In this document: in pieces, positions 1 to 11,200 of the stretch
Position numbering within the stretch: the stretch's first letter is position 1
Layout: the number at the start of each line of letters is the position of its first letter
Assembly (NCBI GenBank): GCA_003255025.1
Contig: QANY01008042.1
Span: forward strand, 2,778,077 to 2,842,076
Reading direction: 5' to 3'
Origin: Datisca glomerata
Lineage: Eukaryota > Streptophyta > Magnoliopsida > Cucurbitales > Datiscaceae
DNA: 64,000 nt
Translations under genes and position numbers: made by a program
Notes under the pieces: model-generated
Seen by the model: only the letters and a program-made list of their open reading frames with translations
The model's database searches: none
Told to the model about the DNA's origin: nothing

Positions 1-2
1 AG

Positions 3-560
3 TCATTGCGGGAGTACACTCACCGCTTTAAAGATAAAATGACCAAGGTTTAAAAATGCAACGACCGGTTTGTCAGATTGGCCTTCCGACGAGGTCTGGA
101 CCTTGAGTATTCCTTCTTCGAGGACATGTTCAAAGTAAAGCCCATTTCCATGGCAGAGGTTTTTCAACGGGCGTGAGCGTGTATTACATTGGAGGAGGAG
201 ACAAGTAGTATGCAAAGAGAAGCTTAAGACCTGAAGGAAGGAAGCATGAAGAAACAGAAAGAACGGATGGGAAGAAAGTCTAACAAAAAAGGAATGCCCA
301 CTAGAGGTGAGATTTTGACAGAACCCACCCGTTGGACAAGATCTACACACCGTTGACCATCCTACTCAACCAAATATTGTAGACAATTAAAGATAAACCT
401 GTGCTGAAAAGACTAGCCCCGTTCACTGAGGAACCTAGCTATAAAGACAAAGACAAATAGTGCTCATATCATAAGAGCAACGGACATTACACGTGACACT
501 ATTTCCGGCTCAAAGACTATATTGAGCAGTTGATCAAAGAATGATAAATTAACCAATTTG
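3..560 (+). pseudogene. Gag remnant: capsid end and zinc-knuckle-like motif
   Basis: Reading from base 3 gives a capsid-type stretch SLREYTHRFKD and then a stop. After frame changes, FEDMFKVKPISMAEVF and YITLEEE follow (about 120-205), matching the end of plant Ty3/gypsy Gag and closely resembling the Gag of the minus-strand element at 63.1-63.6 kb. At 461-545 a C-x2-H-x4-H knuckle-like motif (CSYHKSNGH) is followed by an in-frame TGA and FRLKDYIEQL, the usual end of Tat Gag before the protease. Gag would form the virus-like particle. The several frame changes make this a dead copy. Confidence 0.7.
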
Positions 561-718
561 TTAAGATATGAATAGAAATGCCAGACTGAGAAAGACAGTC
601 AAGAAGAAGATATGAGGAATAAGCGAGACAACCCATTTCCATCGTTGACATGGTTATAACATTAACCGAGCATAAAAGGACAATAAGAAAGGAAAGGAAG
701 ATATACTGCAAGTGACCA

Positions 719-1276
719 ATGTTAGAAAGACATCAGCAGAAGCCCTCAAACGGCAACGAGGACTCGCTGTTAGTGTTCGACAACTCTAATCTAGAAAATG
801 ACGAGCACCACAATGATGCCCTCGTCATTTCAATTCAGGTCGACAAATACTTGTTAAGGAGGGTCTTGGTAGACAATGGAAGTGCAGTGAACATCTTGTA
901 TCGGGTGACCATCGAGAAAATGTCCATGAGGGATAAAAAATTACAAGGAACATCACAGCCGTTGATCAGTTTCAATGCATCAGCTACTCAGAAGGAACTC
1001 TAACACTCCCACTAAGCTCAAACTCGTTTTAAATATATGAGTGAATTCATGATACTGGGAACAACTTCCCTGAACAACGCGATCTTAGGAAGGACTTGGC
1101 TACACAAAATGAAGGTTGTACCCTCGATATTCTACCAAGTGTTGAAATACCCGTCCCCAAAAGGAGAAAAAACAATAAAAGGTGACCAGGCCATAGCTCG
1201 TACCTGTTCAATAACCACTTTAGAATCTATAAAGAAAAAAGTTACGGAAAAGGTCGAGGGACCCGTGGATCTATAA
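719..1276 (+). pseudogene. Retropepsin-like aspartic protease remnant
   Basis: The motif VLVDNGSAVNILYR (about 866-905) is the plant Ty3/gypsy form of the D-[ST/N]-G protease active site followed by a hydrophobic strand. The frame stops at 1001 and continues at 1037 with FMILGTTSLNNAILGRTWL, the second conserved part of the domain (ILGR-x-W). The protease would process the Gag-Pol polyprotein inside the particle. Its mate on the minus strand at 62399-62677 has the same organisation. The domain is split by a frameshift near 1003-1036, so it is not expected to be active. Confidence 0.8.
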
Positions 1277-1327
1277 AAATTACAGAGGGATGGACAAGAT
1301 GATCCAAGGTACGAGGTAGGAGAGGAA

Positions 1328-2262
1328 ATGGAGCCCATATGCTTAGAGGAATATACCAAGAAAATAACAAACGTTGGTAGCCGTCTCAAAGAAAATGAGA
1401 AAAATAAGTTGATAGAATTCCTAAGGAAAAACAAAGATATGTTTACAGTAGAGGTACATGAAATGCCTGCCATCCCTGAAGAAATCATCTGCGACAGTTT
1501 GAACACTGATCCCACTATGAAATCTGTGAAACAAAAAAAGATAAGCTTTCCCCTTGAATGGAACCAAGCGATCGAATATGAGGTTGAGAAGCTCTTAGCA
1601 GCAGCTTTCATCAAAGAAGTGAACTACTCCGAATGGTTCGCTAACGTAGTATTGGTACGAAAGAAGAACGAAAAGTGGAGAATCGTCATCGAATTCACTG
1701 ACCTAAATAAGGCACGCCCTAAAGATGAATACATGCTGCCAAGGATAGATCAGATGATGGACGCCACTTTTAGTCATGAACTGTTTAGGTTCACGGATGC
1801 TTACTTGTACTCAGGCTACAATCAGGTGAAAATATTCCAACCCGATCAGGAAAAGACTTCATTCATTACTGAGTACGACGTATATTGCTACAAAGTCATT
1901 CCCTTTGGTCTGACGAATGCTGGTGCAACTTATCAAAGGCTGGTGAACAAAGTTTTTCGAGTATATTGGAAGGAATATGGAATTCTACGTTGATGACATG
2001 TTAGTCAAAAGTAAGCAGTGGGAATACCACATTCAAGACCTTGAAGAAACCTTCTCTATTCTAAGGTGAAATTTCGTGAAGCTAAACCTTGAGAATTTAA
2101 CTTTTGGGGTGTTAGCAGGAAAGTTCCTTGGATATCTAATTACTCAACGGGGAATCGAATTAAACTCGAACCAAGTAAAGGCGATTATAGAAATGAGGTC
2201 CTCGTGGAACTTCAAAGAAATCCAAGGGTTAACGGGGAGATTGACCGCCCTAAACAGGTTAC
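1328..2262 (+). pseudogene. Ty3/gypsy reverse transcriptase (Tat type), frameshifted
   Basis: An open stretch of 221 codons carries RT landmarks in order: an entry helix (IEYEVEKLLAAAFIKEV), WRIVIEFTDLNKARPKD, PRIDQMMDAT, a substrate loop GYNQVKIF, and PFGLTNAGATYQRLV. The catalytic YVDD box follows at about 1984-2000 ([10 protein letters not shown]) but in another frame, so the polymerase is broken just before its two aspartates. A third segment at 2076-2262 (KLNLENLTFGV, GIELNSNQVKAI) is the thumb/connection region. Similarity is lost after LTALNR, where the element joins unrelated sequence. Confidence 0.9.
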
Positions 2263-2279
2263 ATTCAGTGTGGAAGTAG

Positions 2280-3275
2280 GAAGCTCAGCCTTGAGATCAA
2301 CAGGCTCGTCAGGAAGGGGTACTAGCAAGATACGGGGAGGCTTATCACTCTTGGCGTCAAAGTAACCCGCCATGTAGGCCATCTTCTCATCCTCATAGAC
2401 CATGGCCTTAAATTCGGACGCAAGACCAGTCTCCAATTCACTTGACTTGGCCAACGCGTCCATAGCCTCAACCAACCTTGCCTCAACAATAGACAAGTTC
2501 TCCCCACTTATCTATTGGACCTCTCCACCTCCCACAAACACCACTTGAGCCTCGAGTGCTTAGCCATGACCGCTTCAAGTTCAAAAGTCAGACGGGCAAC
2601 CACCCGTTGAAGGTTAGCCTCCACCTTCTTTAGATCATCCCGTTCAGATGCGACGACACCATAAGCTTTGATGATCTCCATGACCTTTCTCCTACAATCG
2701 ATTACCTCCTCCTCAACAACATAAATATCTTCATGTAGCCCGTTATGGTAAGTCACGGCCTGTTCAAAAAGTGTTAGCCAAAATTAGGAAAACATTTACC
2801 TAGAAAAAACAAGGAAAGTCAAGAATAAAAAATACATGCATCGAAGCATGACTCAGGCGGATGACCTTGTCATGAATAGATAGCTGGCGGAGTACAGGAG
2901 CATCCACCTCAGATATGATCCCCTTCGCAACAACATACGAAGAATAAGAATCCTTCAGAAAGATGACATCAGTAGGAACTGGTGGAGCCGTGGAGCATCA
3001 TCGCCACCACCAGACACTCATCTCTTCAGGCAGATGTGGAGAACCAGAAGAAAGGGGAGACCAGCTTCTTCACAAGCGAGAGGGGGGACGCGGCAACCTC
3101 CCTCACAGTAGGAGGAACCTTCAGCAACAGGGAGATCATCAGTGGGAGCAGGAAGATCGGGGACGGGGGGAGTAACATCCCCTAAAGCGGCAATTGAAGA
3201 ATTGGAGTTCCTCATTTTCTGACGCTTACCCTCACCAGGTACCACCCATAAATTTCTCGTCAAACGCTTAGACAT
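2280..3275 (-). pseudogene. Antisense ORF downstream of pol, with one probable intron
   Basis: On the minus strand, ATG at 3275 opens a frame that breaks after 85 codons. It resumes to about 2836 (ending LSHASMH) with a GTATTT donor at 2835, and the acceptor ...GAACAG at 2760 leads in frame into exon 2 (AVTYHNG..., to 2508, stop), continuing after a frame change to about 2280. Exon 2 is rich in Glu/Lys/Leu and looks coiled-coil (CRRKVMEIIKAYG, SERDDLKKVEANLQRV). Antisense extra ORFs between pol and the 3' LTR are known from Tat-group elements; function unknown. The ORF at 57.2-57.9 kb shares layout, intron position and style. No family was recognised with certainty. Confidence 0.5.
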
Positions 3276-3592
3276 CTCAAACTCTCTCTCTCCCCCTCGC
3301 TCTACATCTCTCTCTCTTTCTCTCTCTCTCTCTTCTTTCTCTCACTCTCGCTCTCAATCTCTCATCCTTCCACTCCCTTTCTCTCTCCCTCTCTCCTCCT
3401 CTCTCTCTCCCTCTCTCCCCCCTCTCTCTCCCTCTCTCACTCTCTCCCTCTCATTCTCACACTCTCTCTCCTCCTCCCTCTCTCTTGTTTTCTCTCTCTC
3501 TCCCTGTCTCTACATCTCTCTCTCGTGTTCTCTCTCTTGTGTTCTCTTTCAACCTCTCTCTCTCATTCTATCTCTCTCTCTCTCATCAGTAC
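3276..3592. repeat. CT-rich low-complexity tract
   Basis: About 300 bp made almost only of CTCTCT runs with scattered A, G and TG. On the minus strand it is a purine (GA)n tract directly upstream of the antisense ORF start at 3275. Open frames across it are translation artefacts of the repeat. Confidence 0.9.
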
Positions 3593-4705
3593 CGACCTTT
3601 AACCCCGCTGGGAAGGTCAGTAACTAGTCCTCCCACTTTTCACTTGCGCGGGGAGCCGAGTAATAGGACAGTTTGTGCCTTTTCACTAAGTACACAGCGT
3701 GAATTTCATCTACCCTTATATTTTAATTATGCCTCCTTTTGAGGGCTTCAATGCCTAGAAGAACCCTCTAAGTAGTAGGGGTATATTGGGAAAGGGCGAG
3801 GTTGAAAGTGCTAAAGAATTCCTGGAAAAGATGAGAGAATGGAAGCTTCAAACCTAATGCTATATACATTGGAGCTAAGAAAATTTGGTAGGGAGGATTA
3901 CAGGTAGAAGATTTAGGTATTCCTTCCCCAATACCACAGACTACGTCTAGGGGAAAAGGCATCCCAGTGAAGGGAAAGAAAGCGGTTAAATTCATTTTTA
4001 TTCGTAACTAAAGGAACGGTCACCTTAAACGAGTGTTCCTCCATTACTATCGAAAGAATGAATTCCGAACTGAAAAGACAAATAGAAATGAGATCATAAA
4101 GACGAAGAAGGTAAGAAGGGAGAACTTATAGAAGATATGAATGTGCATAATAAAAAGAAATGAGGGAAACCTAGATGATATAAGCTACGAACATCAAAAG
4201 CAAATTCAAAAACGTATAATAGATAGGGAGACGAAAAGACACCGATTCTGAAAAGGGGGAAAGGAAAATGACGGACGCATAGGGAAGAGACAACGAAATA
4301 ATTACTACCAATCTACCAAAACGGACGAGCCAACGACAACATGACAGTTGGATAAGAGAAAACCTAACAGACAAGAAACACGCATGACGTGACAACTAAG
4401 AAACGAAGCAACGCGCATGGGGAATGAAAAAAAAATGAAGCCCAAGCGCACGCATGTCACGATAGGATAAAACAACATTAAGAACAACAAAATTTCCAAG
4501 GACCGTGTTAGCAACCTCAGAAATGAGGCAATGATGGTACATCATCTCATTCGTTAAATACTTATGACTTTTTCGTGTGCAACATTTAATGTTTTGCAGA
4601 ATAAAAGAGGATCTTGAAATGATGAAAGCAGATCAAGAATGGTCGTTCTCCCAAAATGGGACGCGTGCTGAGAACATTCATTTCACATCGACGAGCATCG
4701 CTTAA
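3593..4705 (+). other. Non-coding 3' internal region of the Tat element
   Basis: No convincing coding frame on either strand. The stretch lies between the antisense ORF and the polypurine tract and is therefore read as the 3' untranslated part of the element. Short open frames (for example 4171-4395 minus) show no recognisable domain. Confidence 0.5.
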
Positions 4706-4720
4706 GAGCAATGGGGGATA
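4706..4720 (+). other. Polypurine tract before the 3' LTR
   Basis: A purine-rich run (GAGCAATGGGGGATA) lies immediately 5' of the LTR start TGAATAGTTAAAAAATA at 4723. The same arrangement, AATGAGGGGGGA then TGAACAGGTAAAAAATA, occurs at 46669-46682. A PPT primes plus-strand DNA synthesis and marks the 5' edge of a 3' LTR. Confidence 0.75.
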
Positions 4721-4722
4721 AA

Positions 4723-5489
4723 TGAATAGTTAAAAAATATTTACTGTCACATGGACAAAGGGACCTACCTAGGACTCGTGGAAAGCGTCGAAAAAGTGGA
4801 AATGGTGGTGGACTAAAGTCGAGAGATATTACACAAATGGGGAATCATAACTTCAAGGATGGGAACCGACGTGTCGAGAACAAGAGATCATCACTTCAAG
4901 GACGGGAACCAACTTCTCGAGAATAGACTACAAGGATGAAACCAACGTCTCGAGAACATGGGATCATCACTTCAAGGACGGCAGAGAACATCAGAACGGG
5001 AAAAGGGTTTCAGAATAGTAATCTAGTGGTCGTGATTGATTGGGTAAGCTAAAACGACCCGGACAAGATAGGTTGGTAGGCCACCAAGTGGCTCTGACTA
5101 ATTGGCTCGGAACCACAAGAAATCATCATGTGACAGTGATTTATGGATGGCAGAGTGGGACAAATGTTAAATAAGGAAGAGAAAACAACTCATACCGAGT
5201 AGATAGGATCCCCATGAATGGGTGTTATCCTTAGGTTTGATTAGTGCCTCATCTGATATTTATTATTTTATTATTATAATCAAACCCATGCCATTATGGA
5301 AGCCTTTATATGTATTCAATGAAACATGACATATTTTAAAAGGCAATCTAGATTAGGAGGATTCATTGTATTTACTCCTTATAAATTTTTATTATCACAA
5401 ACTCTCTTTATCTCATTAATACTTACGTAAATTTATCCTTATCAATAAATTTTTCCTTAATATTGAATGAGACGGGAAAAATCCTTTAC
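4723..5489 (+). mobile_element. 3' LTR of the Tat-lineage element (LTR A)
   Basis: Starts TGAATAG after the PPT and matches, with many differences, the LTRs at 42709-43585 and 46682-47558: a common start, GGGACCTACCTAGGACTCGTG, then about 50-bp repeats of the type CGTCTCGAGAACATGGGATC and CTTCAAGGACGGGAACC (4855-4990), the ACCAAGTGGCTCTGACTAAT block, and GGTGTTATCC before an AT-rich promoter-like segment. The right end is set at TCCTTTAC by alignment with TCTTTTACA of LTR C, so it is uncertain by a few bases. No target duplication was found because the left LTR is outside the window. Confidence 0.75.
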
Positions 5490-6889
5490 TGGGTAACCTG
5501 AGACATTACTCTTTAGTGTGTTTATGGATTATGCTAGCATAATGTTATGAAGATAAAATGATAAATTATATCATTCTCTCATGTGTTCTACATTAATTAC
5601 ACCCCTATAGTCTCAAAACCTCAACATACACCCCTATAGATTCACTGTAGTCAACAAATAAGTCCAGTATAACTTTCTTCCAAAAATGCCCCACTTGCCT
5701 TTCTTTCTATGGAGAAATTGTACCATGAGTCTTTACTATTTGTCATATTCCCAATGTTATATGTTTACAAATTATAACGTCTGTATAGTGCTTTTTGAGA
5801 ATATATCTAAAACATCTCATTTTTCTTTTTGCTGGACTTAAAATTCTTGGATAAAAAATATTCAGATATCCATTGAAGAAGAGCATTTTACCTTTCCTAT
5901 TAAGTTAGTGAAGGTGATAGAGCTCTGTGTTATTATTAAAATTAGAAGAATATTCATGTTATTAAGCAAATTAGAAACGATATTGATGTAATTAAAAAAA
6001 CTACATATTGGGTACCAAAAAATGAGTCTAGGTAGGGTCGAAATTCTCTCATGTGCAATCGAATATAAGAGCCTCGTATCTGATTTGGTCCAATGGCACA
6101 TAGCATCTTTAAAAAATAAGAAAACCAGGTTGTATATTTTTTTCTCACTTTTCATTTTATGTCGGTCGGTGAACCGTTAATTTTTTATTCCACGGACAGA
6201 TCCAACTAACATAAGATATGGATGAGAGAGATTAAGACAAGCAAACAAGACATAGGTGAGAGAAAAGCTTTTGGAAATTATAGACAATGTTAGTTAATTA
6301 AGAAGCCATGTTAGATATACAACTGAAGTGTCCCAAGAGGAACTGCCGCCACTACTCCAAAATCACTCAACATGTAAACCCGCCCTATTTGGCGCTCATA
6401 TTAAAGACAAACATTCGGAACAAGATAACCTTGTCAAAAGCTAGACGACAAAAGGGACCCTTTAGCTAACTATTTTTCATATAATTACATTTTGCTGAAC
6501 ACAAAATTATGCTTAAATTGGTATTATATTGCCCAGTTTGGCATTAAAATGCGCGATATAGAAACTTTAATTTAAGCGAGTAGCACTTCTATTTATATAA
6601 TTACATTTATACTGATCATTGGGTAATTAGTTCTAGCTAGGTTAGTTGTGTACGTACACGACACCCCTAAGCCCTAACACCCTTGCAATTTAACTTTTTT
6701 GTTCATACACCCCATGCACTTTGTTTTATCTCAAAACATGTCCTCTTCGCGGGTATCTTTCGTTAAACCTTAATGGAGTTTCGTTCATGCATACTTTAAA
6801 CCAGTTTGGACCGGTTTAGAGGCAATCAAATCCATTTCAATACCTTGTAAAGACACCTTAGAAGCCAAAAAATGTAGAAAAATAAAATA
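5490..6889. other. AT-rich intergenic sequence, no gene seen
   Basis: No supported coding region. A near-repeat ACACCCCTATAG occurs at about 5600 and 5631, and ACACCCCTAAGCCC at 6660; these look like pieces of old interspersed repeats. Open frames at 5862-6155 are short and without recognisable domains. Confidence 0.5.
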
Positions 6890-7250
6890 AAAAATTATCA
6901 ATGATCATCAAAGTTTACCTTATTTTTCAATTTAGCAATCATATTTTGAAAAATCTCAAATTGACCATCATAATTTATTTAACGTCTTAATATTGTCTTT
7001 CTATCACTCTTCGTGAATTGAATATTATAGAGATGCTGATGTGGCACGTTAAGTATTGATGTGACACATTAAATGTTGATATGATATGAGTGAGATCCAC
7101 AGATACATAATCATCAATACAAATAATTTCTCCATCTTCCAACTCATTTCCATCTTAGTAAAAAAATCATTTACTTTTTAAATATTTTTTTCACTTTTCA
7201 CATTTCTCTCTCTAAAAAAATTCTAACCTCCCTCATTTATTTTTTTCTTC
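6890..7250 (+). repeat. Left arm of the outer long inverted repeat
   Basis: Pairs with about 16755-17105 on the other strand. The arm runs from the AT-rich stretch at 6890 to the TCTCTCTCTAAAAAAATTCTA segment just before MULE #1. Confidence 0.7.
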
Positions 7251-7259
7251 ATCTTCGTT

Positions 7260-7268
7260 CATTCTTTT
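7260..7268 (+). repeat. 9-bp target-site duplication of MULE #1, left copy
   Basis: CATTCTTTT here is repeated exactly at 15978-15986 on the far side of the element. Nine-base duplications are characteristic of Mutator-like transposition. Confidence 0.85.
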
Positions 7269-7352
7269 GAGTTTTTTTGCTACACTATACCCCTAGACTA
7301 ACCGTTTTACAAAAATTGACCATCTCACTAATTTTCACTTAACCTTGACTCC
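7269..7352 (+). repeat. 5' terminal inverted repeat of MULE #1
   Basis: Begins GAGTTTTTTTGCTACACTA and contains ACCGTTTTACAAAAATTGACC and CTCACTAATTTTCACTTA. The complement of 15895-15977 has GGTTTTTTGCTAAACTAGAC, CCATTTTACAGAAATGGACC and TATCACTAATTTTTGCTTA in the same order. Confidence 0.9.
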
Positions 7353-7735
7353 GGACCCATATTTCCTTTACTTTTTCACCTTTTCCCCCTATTATCCTTC
7401 TTACCAGTTGTCCAATCAAATATCATGGTCTACTCATTGTACACTCAAAACCTCAATACTTACCCCATTTCTACTTATTTGTTTTTCATTTTTTCTACTT
7501 CTTCTTCGTTTTCTTCTTCATTTTTCTCTTCGTCTTCTTCCTTCTTATGTAACAGCAAATGATTGTTTGTTCTTCTCTCTGGAACATGTATAAGTTTTGT
7601 TTTCTTCTTTCTGGTAATATTTTATTCTTTCATGGATTTGTCATTTTCATGAGTTTTCTGAGAATATTTCTTAGTTTTTTTTTCTTTCTAGAACATTGTT
7701 TAAAGTTCATTTATTGTACATGATCACTACAAAAT

Positions 7736-8142
7736 GATGATGTAGTGTTAAACAAGGTCTACACGAGTACTACATTAGCCTTGTGTAGTCATATAGTCAT
7801 CACGTAGACTACACACATGGTACACGAGCCTCGTGTAGACTACACGCAGGGTACACGAGCCCCGTGTAGCCCTTGTGTACACTACACGATTATCATGTAG
7901 TGCATCAGGAACTTCTTCAATAGTTCACTAACATCATGTAGCATCTATTACACTACACGAGTACTACACGATGACTACACGATACTCGTGAAGGCCTCAT
8001 GTAGGACTTATTATAGTATAAGTGGTCTACACGATGCTCGCGAAAGGCATGTGTACACTACACGATGCTCGTGAAGGTCTCATGGACACTACACGATGAC
8101 TATACGATGCTCGTGAAGGCCTCGTGTACATTACACAATGGC
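7736..8142. repeat. Palindromic minisatellite array a (5' of transposase)
   Basis: Repeated blocks of CTACACGAG / CTCGTGTAG and CTACACGATG / CATCGTGTAG type, in inverted pairs, lie between the 5' TIR region and the transposase start. The arms can pair with each other, so each unit reads almost the same on both strands. Confidence 0.9.
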
Positions 8143-8219
8143 GAAATGATCATCGGGTAATATTCCATTTCATTATGTCTCTTCTTATACTGACTTTCTT
8201 CATTGATGTATATATAGAT

Positions 8220-9352
8220 ATGTCTGAAGTTCTAATTTTTGTAATTCATGATGGAGATTGGGTTAAAAATGGTACAACATGGTCTTTTAGTTGAGAGAAG
8301 GTCAAGTTATTGGAGATATCTACTAACTACACTTACTACGAGCTATTGGGTATATTACATGAAGAACTCCAAATAGACCCATCAAAGTATGATATGTCCA
8401 TCAAATTTCTTTATAAAAGCCATGTCCCCTGCCCTCCTGCTAAAATTTTAAATGATAGTGATTTCCAGTTCTTTGTTATGGAGAATGGATCATAATCACT
8501 CAAAAGCCCAGTATTTGTAAGTACCAACCCAATTTTTTGTCCATCTCAAAGCTCGGTTCCTCAAACTACAATGTCAAAATAACATCGGGTTCCGAAACTA
8601 CAGGGTTTTATCAAAGTTGGGTTCCTGAAACACAAATGTCACGACAACCTCTACATGAAAGCATTCCTTGCTTTGAGAGTGTTGATGATTTTGAAAGGAA
8701 CTATCATGATGATAATGTTTTTGGTCATGATGATTATGATGCTTTCAAGGATGAGGATGTTGATGTTGATGGAGATTATGATGATGGTTTTGATCAGGGG
8801 GCGTATGATGATGCAATCCTTAGAAATGACCATGATGAAGCCATCAGTGGAGACGACCATCATAATCTCAGTTGAATGAACAACATCCTAGGTCTAGTGA
8901 GCAACAGGCTGATTTGAATCAACTTGTATAAGACATAATAAATATTGATGATTTGTACAGGGATAAAGCTGAGCTGCTTAAGATTGCTCGTATGATGGCC
9001 ATCTGGAGAAATTTGAGTTTTAGATCTTCAAGTCAAAATAGTCAATATTGGTACTTGTATGTGTTGAGAAAACATGTCCATGGAGGTTACGGGCCAAGAA
9101 ATTGAAAAATTGTCCATATTTTAAAGTTACAAAGTTCATCAATACACATACATGCACATTTGAAGTATTGAGACATAAACACCATCAGGCTACATATTCA
9201 TTGATTGGTCATTCTATAAGCTCTAAATACATGGGTGTCAGACGTATATATAGGCCAAAAGATATAATTGAAGGTGTTCAGCTTGATTTCGGTGTCAACA
9301 TAAGCTACCATAAGACATGAAAGGCTAAGGAGTATGCATTGGAATTAGTTTG
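8220..9352 (+). pseudogene. MURA-type transposase, N-terminal half with DNA-binding domain
   Basis: ATG at 8220 starts MSEVLIFVIHDGDWVKNG, the typical beginning of plant MuDR-like proteins; an in-frame TGA follows, then EISTNYTYYELLGILHEEL. After a stop at 8493 and a frame change comes a linker very rich in Asp/Glu/His (8640-8875). At 9045-9320 lies the MuDR zinc-binding region: EKTCPWRLRAKKL, KFINTHTCTFE, RHKHHQATYSLIG, then RIYRPKDIIEGV and DFGVNISYHK, and after another stop KAKEYALELV. The protein would bind the element's ends and catalyse cut-and-paste transposition. At least three stops or frameshifts make it a pseudogene. The block ends close to array b. Confidence 0.9.
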
Positions 9353-9447
9353 AGGGTCTCTAAAAACAACTATAGGATACTCCCAGCATATTGTCACATG
9401 TTAGAATAAAAAAATCCGGGTACATATTTTTTATTTTGCCATTAAAA

Positions 9448-9842
9448 TGTCTACACGAGTACTACATGAGCCTCATGTATGCATCGTGTATATTACATGA
9501 TGAGTACATTGACCATGTGTAGTCTTCACGAAGGGCACAATGACCTTGTGTAGTCGTCCGTTACACTATTTTATCATCATAATGTCTACATGATGACTAC
9601 ACGCACCTCGTGTATCCATCGTGTAGAGACGATGGGTACACGGATCTCATGTAGTTATCGTGTAGTCTACACGATACCTACACTGACATCGTGTAGTCAT
9701 CCTATAGTATACACGATACCTATACTGACCTCGTGTAGGAATCTTGTAGTCTACATGATGGTTACACTGAGCTCATGTCGTCATCGTGTAGTCCACACGA
9801 TTTCTACACAAACCTCGTGTACGCATCCTGCACACTACGTAT
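9448..9842. repeat. Palindromic minisatellite array b (inside the transposase gene)
   Basis: The array begins soon after the DNA-binding half of the transposase (near AATCCGGGTACAT) and ends just before its catalytic half (IKYFFMALG). It therefore occupies what is either an intron or a replaced linker. Open frames across it give repeated peptides such as SCSHRVVYT, which are translated repeat and not protein. Confidence 0.9.
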
Positions 9843-9859
9843 TCTGCTGATTTATACAA

Positions 9860-10824
9860 CAATATTAAATATTTTTTCATGGCTCTTGGACCCTCTATTC
9901 AGGGATTTTTCAGTTGTATACGACATGTCATTGTTGTTGACGCAACCGCCTTAAAATCTGAATACAAATGGGTATTAGTTGTTGCAACAGCAAAGGATGA
10001 AAACAACCAAGTATATCCCATTGTATTTGGAATCACAGATTCATGAAATAATGAATCATTAGAAGATTTGTTGTTTATATCCGGCAGGCATACAAGTATA
10101 CTAAATAATGTACATGTTATCATTCCTAATGTGCCTTACAGAGCTTGCATCTTCCATATGTGCCAAAATATCAAATGAATTTACAAAAAGGAATATGCGG
10201 TCGCATTGTTTTTTAAAGCAGCAAATGTATACCATCAATTAGAGTTTGATCGGCTGATGACTCATTTTACATATGCATTTTCAGATATCTCCCAATACGT
10301 GTCGATGAGGGAGTTGAGAGGTGGGCACGTTCCCATTTTGATGGAAGACGATACATTGCATCACGTATACTATAATTGTTTCCTTCTGACATCCACGAGT
10401 TTTGTGTTGCGCGTGGGTGTAGGCAAGCAGTGGTCAACTTGTATCTTAAGAGTTGTACGTGGAGAGAATTTGATCTTGATCAAATTCCGTGCATGCGTTG
10501 GTTGCATGTCGATAGCGTAATATTTCCATATGCAGTATGTGTTCGAGGTTCTATAAAAATGAGGCTCTAATTGCTACGTATGCGAAAACAATACTTCCTC
10601 TTGGGGATCAAGCAGATTGGGTCATCAGCCATGAGTTTCATGAAAAGGTGGTATTGCCACCGATAACAAGGCTTCAAAGTGGCAGGCCTAGGACAGAGAG
10701 AATTCCATCTAGAGCTAAGGAAGTAGTGAGAAGGAAGTGTAAACATTGTGGGCAAATTGGCCATAACTGACAAACGTGCAGAAATCCAAATCCTCTATCT
10801 CAACGGAATGAGCAAGCCACTTAA
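9860..10824 (+). pseudogene. MURA-type transposase, catalytic and SWIM/zinc-knuckle half
   Basis: FFMALGPSIQGFFSC and RHVIVVDAT (about 9876-9940) carry the first catalytic Asp of the Mutator DDE domain; VATAKDENNQVYPIVFG follows. The second conserved motif, usually F-I-S-D-R-H, reads FISGRHTSI (about 10076), so that Asp is replaced. Later parts are the SWIM-type region LKSCTWREFDLDQIPCM (10445-10500), where the usual Cys-x-Cys has become C-T-W, and a CCHC knuckle CKHCGQIGHN (about 10739-10768) followed by a stop and QTCRNPNP. Frame changes near 10350-10550 break it further. The half lies between arrays b and c and is missing from MULE #2. Confidence 0.9.
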
Positions 10825-10914
10825 ATATAAATAATGACCTTGTAGGCTTAAATTAAGTATTAATATAGAAATATACTCGTGTTTCTTATTTAATAATTTC
10901 AATAAGTTTAATAA

Positions 10915-11200
10915 TGCCTGTGAAGTCATCGTGTAGTCTACACTAAGCCTACACGATGCCCATGAAGTCATCGTGTAGGCTACATAAAGCCCTCGTGTAC
11001 ACTACACGATGACTGTACGATGCCCGTAAAATCATTTTGTAGTCTACACGAAGCCTACATGATGACTTCTACACAATGCCCATGAAGTCATCGTGTAGTC
11101 TACACTAAGCCTACACAATGCCCGTGAAGTGATTTTGTAGTCTATAAAAAGCCTACACGATGCCCGTGAAGTCATCATGTAGGCTACATGATGCTTGTAC
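10915..11200. repeat. Palindromic minisatellite array c (between the two convergent genes)
   Basis: Units such as CTACACGATGCCCGTGAAGT and CATCGTGTAGTCTACAC lie between the 3' end of the transposase and the 3' end of the ULP1 gene. Confidence 0.9.

Larger units (their letters stand above)
1..2262 (+). mobile_element. Ty3/gypsy (Tat-lineage) gag-pol fragment, 5' end outside window
   Basis: Remnants of gag, a zinc-knuckle-like motif, aspartic protease and reverse transcriptase occur in order on the + strand in several frames. The RT wording ([19 protein letters not shown]) is typical of the plant Tat group, known for large elements with extra ORFs. Similarity stops inside the RT/RNase H spacer near 2262, where an ORF on the other strand begins, so RNase H and integrase are missing. 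Together with the LTR at 4723-5489 this is read as one internally deleted element whose 5' part lies outside the window. Frameshifts and stops throughout mean it is not functional. Confidence 0.85.

Noticed and set aside
1132..1614. A 160-codon minus-strand frame
   Set aside because: Opposite strand of the reverse transcriptase; no recognisable domain.
9590..9850. Cys/His-containing repeated peptide (TSCSHRVVYT) that resembles a repeat protein
   Set aside because: It is the translated palindromic minisatellite and appears equally on the other strand in sister arrays.
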